From DAISIL01 sp036822015 (lineage in GTDB: Bacteria; Bacteroidota; Bacteroidia; Cytophagales; Bernardetiaceae), in the NCBI GenBank assembly GCA_036822015.1, contig DAISIL010000082.1, positions 1-9,828 on the forward strand: a stretch of 9,828 nucleotides of DNA. Reading direction: 5' to 3'. How positions within the stretch are numbered: the first letter of the stretch is position 1; every line of letters begins with the position of its first letter. Below the pieces are notes generated by a model, which saw only the letters and a program-made list of their open reading frames with translations, was not told the DNA's origin and did no database searches. This document shows, piece after piece, positions 6,483 through 9,828 of the stretch. The translations under genes and the position numbers were made by a program.

Positions 6483-6842
6483 TTATTTTTTGTCTTCTTC
6501 TTTTTTGTTGAAAGCCCCTCGGCGGCGTTTTTCGCTGTATTCGAGGGCGTGTTGGTCGAGGGCCACGGTCAAGAAGCGCATCACACGCTCATCGCGGCGG
6601 TATTCGATCTCGAGGCGGTCGATGGATTGGGGGTCGGCCTTAAACTCAAAGAGGTGATAAAAACCTGTTTTTTTGCGTTCGATGGGGTAGGCTAGTTTTT
6701 TAAGACCCCAATTTTCTTCGTGATATACGTCGGCACCGTTGTCGATCAGGATTTGCTTGAACTTATCAGTAACTTCTTGCAACTGAACTTCGGACAAAAC
6801 GGGCGTGAGTACAAACACAGTTTCATAAATGCGTAAGCTCAT
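6483..6842 (-). CDS. rpsF: 30S ribosomal protein bS6
   Basis: A 119-residue protein with the bS6 ferredoxin-like fold: RIYETVFVLTPVLSE at the start, ENWGLKKLAYPIERKKTGFYHLFEF in the middle, and RRDERVMRFLTVALD near the end. It pairs with bS18 on the 30S platform. The C-terminus (KRRRGAFNKKEEDKK) is a charged tail. It is the first gene of the ribosomal operon, with a near-perfect Bacteroidota promoter about 36 bases ahead of the ATG. Only a short leader of about 28 bases is predicted, with no obvious structured autoregulatory site for the bS6:bS18 complex. The sequence before ATG 6842 (ACTGATTTGGT) has no Shine-Dalgarno element. Confidence 0.98.
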   Translation of the reverse strand: MSLRIYETVFVLTPVLSEVQLQEVTDKFKQILIDNGADVYHEENWGLKKLAYPIERKKTGFYHLFEFKADPQSIDRLEIEYRRDERVMRFLTVALDQHALEYSEKRRRGAFNKKEEDKK

Positions 6843-6877
6843 ACCAAATCAGTTTAGCGTGAAAAAATAAAGGACTG

Positions 6878-6909
6878 CAAAGGTAGGTAAGTCCGTAATA
6901 ATCTCCAAA
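6878..6909 (-). promoter_or_regulatory. Promoter of the rpsF-rpsR-rplI operon
   Basis: On the minus strand TTTG (6909-6906) is followed after exactly 20 bases by TACCTTTG (6885-6878), matching the Bacteroidota TTTG/TAnnTTTG promoter with ideal spacing. Transcription would start near 6871, giving a leader of about 28 bases to the rpsF ATG. The -33 element lies only a few bases after the stop of the pseudouridine synthase gene, so the ribosomal operon has its own promoter. Confidence 0.7.
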
Positions 6910-6913
6910 TTTT

Positions 6914-7636
6914 TTACGCATCATATTGCTCCAGCTGCCGAAGCAAAGCTCGGAGGTCTTTGGGATAAGGGGCCTGTACCGCAATCGCCTCACCGGCTAG
7001 CCCCTCAAAAGCCAGGACGGCCGCATGTAGGGCCACGCGCCCGATGAGTGGCTGCTCTTCGGTGTGTTTTTTGAGCTTGAAGCCGCGCTTGATCTGTGAG
7101 AGTTGCAAGAGCGGGCCGCCGTATTGCGGATCACCCACGAGGGGGGCTTTGAGGTAGGCAGCGTGGGCCCGAATTTGGTGGAGCCTTCCCGTGATGGGGC
7201 GGCAGTGCAACAGCGTTACGTGCTGAAACGCCCGCTCGGTATCGAAGTAGGTCAGGGCGGGCTTGCCCTCATCGCTCGGTACAATACGCGCCAGCCCGTT
7301 GGTGGTCGTTTTGAGGTTTTTCTCGACCGCCGTCTCCCGAAACTGATGCACCCCTGCCACAAAAGCATGGTAGGTCTTCTGGACACGGCGTTGCTCAAAC
7401 TGTATGGAGAGGTGGCGATACGCCTCCGGATGCTTGGCTACGGCGATGGCCCCGCTGGTTTCCTTATCAAGGCGGTGTCCAAACTGGGCATCGGGACGCT
7501 GCTCACGTACCAGCTCGAGGAGGCTCTTTTGTGTGCCTAAGCGTTCGTCTAGGGTGGCGATGTGAGGCGGTTTGTTGAGGATCAAGTAGTCGTCGTTCTC
7601 GAAAATCAACAAATCGTCAAAACTAATTTTTTTCAT
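6914..7636 (-). CDS. RluA-family 23S rRNA/tRNA pseudouridine synthase
   Basis: A 240-residue enzyme that should convert uridine to pseudouridine in a structured RNA. The catalytic motif HRLDKETSGA gives nucleophile D57. The C-terminal signature GRLHQIRAHAAYLKAPLVGD followed by PQYGG is the RluA-family form (RluA/RluC/RluD) rather than RsuA. ILNKPPHIATL near residue 19 is the usual opening of the catalytic domain. No S4 RNA-binding domain precedes it, so this is a short, catalytic-domain-only member, and the target uridine cannot be deduced. The start was set at ATG 7634-7636. A TTG at 7660 would add eight residues, but it would place the TATCTTTG promoter element inside the gene. It lies just upstream of rpsF on the same strand and divergent from fabI. 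Confidence 0.93.
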   Translation of the reverse strand: MKKISFDDLLIFENDDYLILNKPPHIATLDERLGTQKSLLELVREQRPDAQFGHRLDKETSGAIAVAKHPEAYRHLSIQFEQRRVQKTYHAFVAGVHQFRETAVEKNLKTTTNGLARIVPSDEGKPALTYFDTERAFQHVTLLHCRPITGRLHQIRAHAAYLKAPLVGDPQYGGPLLQLSQIKRGFKLKKHTEEQPLIGRVALHAAVLAFEGLAGEAIAVQAPYPKDLRALLRQLEQYDA

Positions 7637-7647
7637 TTTTTTGGGGA

Positions 7648-7655
7648 CAAAGATA
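7648..7655 (-). promoter_or_regulatory. Candidate -7 element of the pseudouridine synthase gene (TATCTTTG)
   Basis: The minus strand reads TATCTTTG, a full match to TAnnTTTG. The predicted start is near 7642, only about six bases before ATG 7636, so the mRNA would be nearly leaderless. No good -33 TTG is seen at the right distance. Confidence 0.45.
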
Positions 7656-7706
7656 AACAAAAAACCTTAGGTGCCTGGCGCGGATGTGTTTGCCAAAGTT
7701 TTTGCG

Positions 7707-7714
7707 TACTTTCG
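7707..7714 (+). promoter_or_regulatory. Candidate fabI promoter -7 element (TACTTTCG)
   Basis: TACTTTCG matches TAnnTTTG at five of the six defined positions and is followed by TTGCCGC, similar to the sequence after the valS element. The predicted start near 7721 gives a leader of about 25 bases. The nearest TTTG upstream (7689-7692) is only 14 bases away, shorter than the usual spacer, so confidence is low. Confidence 0.35.
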
Positions 7715-7731
7715 TTGCCGCAATCAATCCC

Positions 7732-7749
7732 ATGATGAGTTTTTTATGA
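7732..7749 (+). other. Five-codon upstream reading frame overlapping the fabI start
   Basis: ATGATGAGTTTTTTATGA codes for MMSFL and stop. Its TGA (7747-7749) overlaps the fabI ATG (7746-7748) in an ATGA arrangement, in a different frame. If translated, it could deliver ribosomes to fabI by termination-reinitiation, which may matter in a phylum that does not use Shine-Dalgarno pairing. It may equally be chance. Confidence 0.25.
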
Positions 7750-8582
7750 CGACGACGACAAAGATCCCTCCCATTTTAGCCGGCAAACGCGGCATCATCA
7801 CCGGTGCCTTGGATGCCAACTCCATCGCTTGGCGCGTAGCCCTGAAAGCCAAAGCCGCTGGTGCCGATTTTGTCCTGACCAACGCCCCCGTAGCCCTCCG
7901 CCTCGGGCAAATCAACGAACTCGCCCAGACCTGCCAGACCATCGTCGTACCCGCTGATGCTACCTCCCTCGATGACATCGGACAACTCTACACCCAGGCC
8001 ACCGAACACCTGGGCGGCAAACTCGATTTTGTCTTGCACTCTATCGGGATGAGCCCTAACGTCCGCAAAAAACGCAGCTACGACAACCTCAACTACGATT
8101 GGATGCTCAAATCCCTGGACATCTCCGCCCTTTCGTTCCACAAGATGATGCAGGTAGGCGACAAAATGGGGGTCTTCAACGATCATGCCTCCATCCTGGG
8201 ACTTTCCTACATCGCTGCCCAGCGCACCTTCCCCGACTACGGCGATATGGCTCAGGCTAAGGCCGCCCTCGAGTCCATCGCCCGAAGCTACGGCTACTTT
8301 TTGGGCAAAAAACAGGGCATCCGAGTCAATACCCTCTCTCAATCTCCGACACCTACCACGGCCGGCACAGGTGTAGGCGGCTTTGATGCTTTCATGGCCT
8401 ATGCCGACCAGATGTCGCCCCTGGGCAATGCCACAGCGGATGATTGTGCGGATTACATCTTGACCCTTTTCTCTGACTTGACCCGCAAAGTAACCATGCA
8501 AAACCTCTACCACGACGGAGGGTTTTCGGCGATGGGTATTTCGGCCGAGCTAATGGAACTTTTTGCGTCCCAGCAGTCCTGA
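7746..8582 (+). CDS. fabI: Enoyl-[acyl-carrier-protein] reductase, FabI type
   Basis: A 278-residue short-chain dehydrogenase-like enzyme that carries out the last, NAD(P)H-dependent reduction in each cycle of type II fatty acid synthesis. LAGKRGIITGALDANSIAW (residues 11-29) is the FabI-type nucleotide-binding segment, with the atypical GxxxxxSIAW turn. LHSIGMSP (97-104) lines the active site. The catalytic pair is Y165 and K172 in YGDMAQAK, with the second conserved tyrosine at Y155. QSPTPTTAG (199-207) and NLYHDGGFSAMG near the end are typical of the Bacteroidota form. ATG 7746 was chosen over an in-frame GTG at 7671 because homologues begin a few residues before LAGKRG. No Shine-Dalgarno sequence is present. 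The next gene follows after 36 bases on the same strand. FabI is the target of triclosan-type inhibitors; nothing here indicates resistance. Confidence 0.98.
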   Translation: MTTTTKIPPILAGKRGIITGALDANSIAWRVALKAKAAGADFVLTNAPVALRLGQINELAQTCQTIVVPADATSLDDIGQLYTQATEHLGGKLDFVLHSIGMSPNVRKKRSYDNLNYDWMLKSLDISALSFHKMMQVGDKMGVFNDHASILGLSYIAAQRTFPDYGDMAQAKAALESIARSYGYFLGKKQGIRVNTLSQSPTPTTAGTGVGGFDAFMAYADQMSPLGNATADDCADYILTLFSDLTRKVTMQNLYHDGGFSAMGISAELMELFASQQS

Positions 8583-8618
8583 GGCAGTCAAGTTGGCGAT
8601 ATTTATGCTTGATAACCT

Positions 8619-9719
8619 ATGATGAGCCTCTCTGTACAAGAAATCATTGCCCAATATCGGTCGGTTATCATCCAAATCGCTACGCCACATAGCGTCGGAA
8701 CGGGTTTTTATCTCGAATCCAGACAACTGATCGTTACCAACGCACACGTGGTGGCCGGATGCTCGTCCGTGGTGGTGGCCGGTAAATCGCTACCCAAGAT
8801 CATGGCCGAGGTAGTTTATTTGGATCCGCTCCGCGATTTGGCTTTTTTGAGTCCGCCTTCGCGCTTCCCGTCTCGCCCCGAAGTCGTGCTTTCACAAACG
8901 CCTGTCCGAGATGGGGATGCCGTCCTGGCCATGGGGCATCCCTACGGCTTGCGCTACTCCAGCACCCAGGGGACGGTCTCGAAGGCCCAGCGGCTGCACC
9001 CCGACACCAACACGTATTACATCCAACTCGACGCGACGATCAATCCTGGCAACAGCGGTGGCCCCCTCGTCAATGCCCAGGGAGAAGTCGTTGGGGTCAA
9101 TACCTTTCAACTCGATAGAGGACAGTCCTTGAGCTTTGCCTTACCCGTCGCGCAGCTCCGCCAGGCCCTCGAACGCTTCGATCAGCATACGGCACAGGCT
9201 CCCCTCCTCGTCTGCGATGCTTGCAGCAACCCTACCTCCGTCCATGAAAACTACTGCCCCCATTGCGGCAACGATCTAGCACCACACCGATACACCCCCT
9301 ACATGCCCGTAGGTATTCCCCGTCTGATCGAGGACATTCTCGTTCATCTAGGCAAGGACAACAACCTCTCGCGTAGCGGCCCCAACCGATGGGACATCCA
9401 GGAGGGGAGTGCCAGTATCTCCCTCAAATACAACCCCGACAATGGTTTTATTTTTTGTGATGCCTATTTGTGCCTCTTGCCACAACAAAACATCGCGCCG
9501 CTGTATGAGTTTTTGCTCCGCGAAAACTACAAACTCAAGTACCTCAACTTTAGCGTCCAGCAACAGGACATCATCGCCTCCTGGGTCATCTACGGACAGC
9601 ACCTCCACCTCGAGGAAGGATCGGCACAACTGCGGTACTTCATGCAAAAAGCCGACGAGTACGACAACCTGCTCGTCAATCAGTTTGGGGCCCGTTGGCG
9701 AAACCAAGAGGAGGATTAG
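8619..9719 (+). CDS. Trypsin-like serine protease fused to zinc ribbon and YbjN-like domain
   Basis: A 366-residue protein in three parts. Residues 10-188 are a chymotrypsin-fold protease of the HtrA/Deg type (S1C). The triad is visible as H43 in TNAHVV, D73 in PLRDLAFL and S146 in NPGNSGGPLV, with FALP (173-176) after it. No PDZ domain follows. Instead there is a zinc ribbon with C199-x2-C202 and C213-x2-C216 (CDAC...NYCPHCGNDL). The C-terminal part, about 232-358, has the strand/helix pattern of YbjN/type III secretion chaperone-like domains: FIFCDAYLCLLP, then LYEFLLRENYKLKYLNF, then a final helix with ADEYDNLLVNQFG. There is no signal peptide or membrane segment, so I infer a cytoplasmic protease. 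The start could be ATG 8619 or the adjacent ATG 8622. It follows fabI closely and precedes an exported-protein gene by 12 bases. Substrate and role are unknown. The protease assignment is firm, the zinc ribbon is good, and the YbjN-like call is tentative. Confidence 0.9.
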   Translation: MMSLSVQEIIAQYRSVIIQIATPHSVGTGFYLESRQLIVTNAHVVAGCSSVVVAGKSLPKIMAEVVYLDPLRDLAFLSPPSRFPSRPEVVLSQTPVRDGDAVLAMGHPYGLRYSSTQGTVSKAQRLHPDTNTYYIQLDATINPGNSGGPLVNAQGEVVGVNTFQLDRGQSLSFALPVAQLRQALERFDQHTAQAPLLVCDACSNPTSVHENYCPHCGNDLAPHRYTPYMPVGIPRLIEDILVHLGKDNNLSRSGPNRWDIQEGSASISLKYNPDNGFIFCDAYLCLLPQQNIAPLYEFLLRENYKLKYLNFSVQQQDIIASWVIYGQHLHLEEGSAQLRYFMQKADEYDNLLVNQFGARWRNQEED

Positions 9720-9731
9720 ACCTAAGCAACC

Positions 9732-9828
9732 ATGAAATTGTTTTTTTTGTTCATATCAATTTTTTTTCTTGTTTTTGAGAGACTTCATGCACAAACGCAA
9801 GCCAAAGACTTTCAAGCCTTCTTCTCCC
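9732..9828 (+). CDS. Exported protein, N-terminal fragment (runs off the window)
   Basis: Only the first 32 residues are present: MKLFFLFISIFFLVFERLHA and then QTQAKDFQAFFS. Lysine at position 2, a phenylalanine/leucine-rich core and an HA-Q junction make a type I signal peptide, with cleavage likely after residue 20. A mature N-terminus beginning with Gln is common in exported Bacteroidota proteins. The mature start (KDFQAFF) is too short to assign a family. The gene begins 12 bases after the protease stop, so it is probably in the same transcript. Confidence 0.65.
   Translation, partial: MKLFFLFISIFFLVFERLHAQTQAKDFQAFFS

Noticed and set aside
5622..6695. Frames overlapping rplI, rpsR and rpsF on both strands
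   Set aside because: The three ribosomal proteins are unmistakable; the overlapping frames are shadows rich in Ser/Arg or in valine and phenylalanine with no motif.
6843..6877. Possible structured bS6:bS18 autoregulatory leader before rpsF
   Set aside because: The predicted leader is about 28 bases and AT-rich, with no convincing stem-loop to act as a binding site.
7776..8513. 245-codon open frame antisense to fabI
   Set aside because: It lies wholly inside the well-conserved fabI gene, its translation shows no family motif, and long antisense frames are expected in GC-richer coding DNA.
1..9828. CRISPR arrays, insertion sequences, tRNA or rRNA genes
   Set aside because: No regularly spaced repeats, transposase motifs, terminal inverted repeats or tRNA cloverleaf signatures were seen on either strand.

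Overview
The window reads as chromosomal DNA from a member of the Bacteroidota. Four things point there. First, FabI has the Bacteroidota-type sequence (GALDANSIAW at the nucleotide-binding turn, Y-x6-K centre, and a QSPTPTTAG segment). Second, the rpsF-rpsR-rplI order is followed by valS. Third, almost no start codon has a purine-rich Shine-Dalgarno sequence in front of it. Fourth, several genes are preceded by close matches to the Bacteroidota promoter -7 element TAnnTTTG. I cannot place the organism below phylum level.

Left part (1-1429): an AT-rich type II restriction-modification island. It holds the 3' end of a Cro/C1-type controller gene, an overlapping MunI/EcoRI-like endonuclease gene, and a convergent adenine methyltransferase gene of the MT-A70/M.MunI type. 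The endonuclease has PD..EVK and RGNAHER motifs and a predicted target of C^AATTG. The endonuclease and methyltransferase genes overlap tail to tail by 44 bases. The flanking DNA is clearly more GC-rich, which suggests horizontal acquisition.

Middle part (1531-2970): two divergent genes for integral membrane proteins of unknown function, separated by a short region with a plausible promoter. A long housekeeping block on the minus strand follows. Read in its own direction it is an RluA-type pseudouridine synthase, then rpsF (bS6), rpsR (bS18), rplI (bL9) and valS (valyl-tRNA synthetase), so mostly translation genes. Promoter-like elements precede the pseudouridine synthase, rpsF and valS. The valS leader would begin with a 9-bp stem-loop.

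Right part (7637-9828): fabI (enoyl-ACP reductase) starts divergently from the pseudouridine synthase. It is followed on the plus strand by an unusual soluble trypsin-like protease and then the start of a gene for an exported protein. The protease has an HtrA-like catalytic domain, a four-cysteine zinc ribbon and a C-terminal YbjN/secretion-chaperone-like domain. This protease architecture is the least ordinary item in the window; the restriction-modification island is the clearest accessory element. I found no tRNA, rRNA, CRISPR array, insertion sequence or prophage gene.
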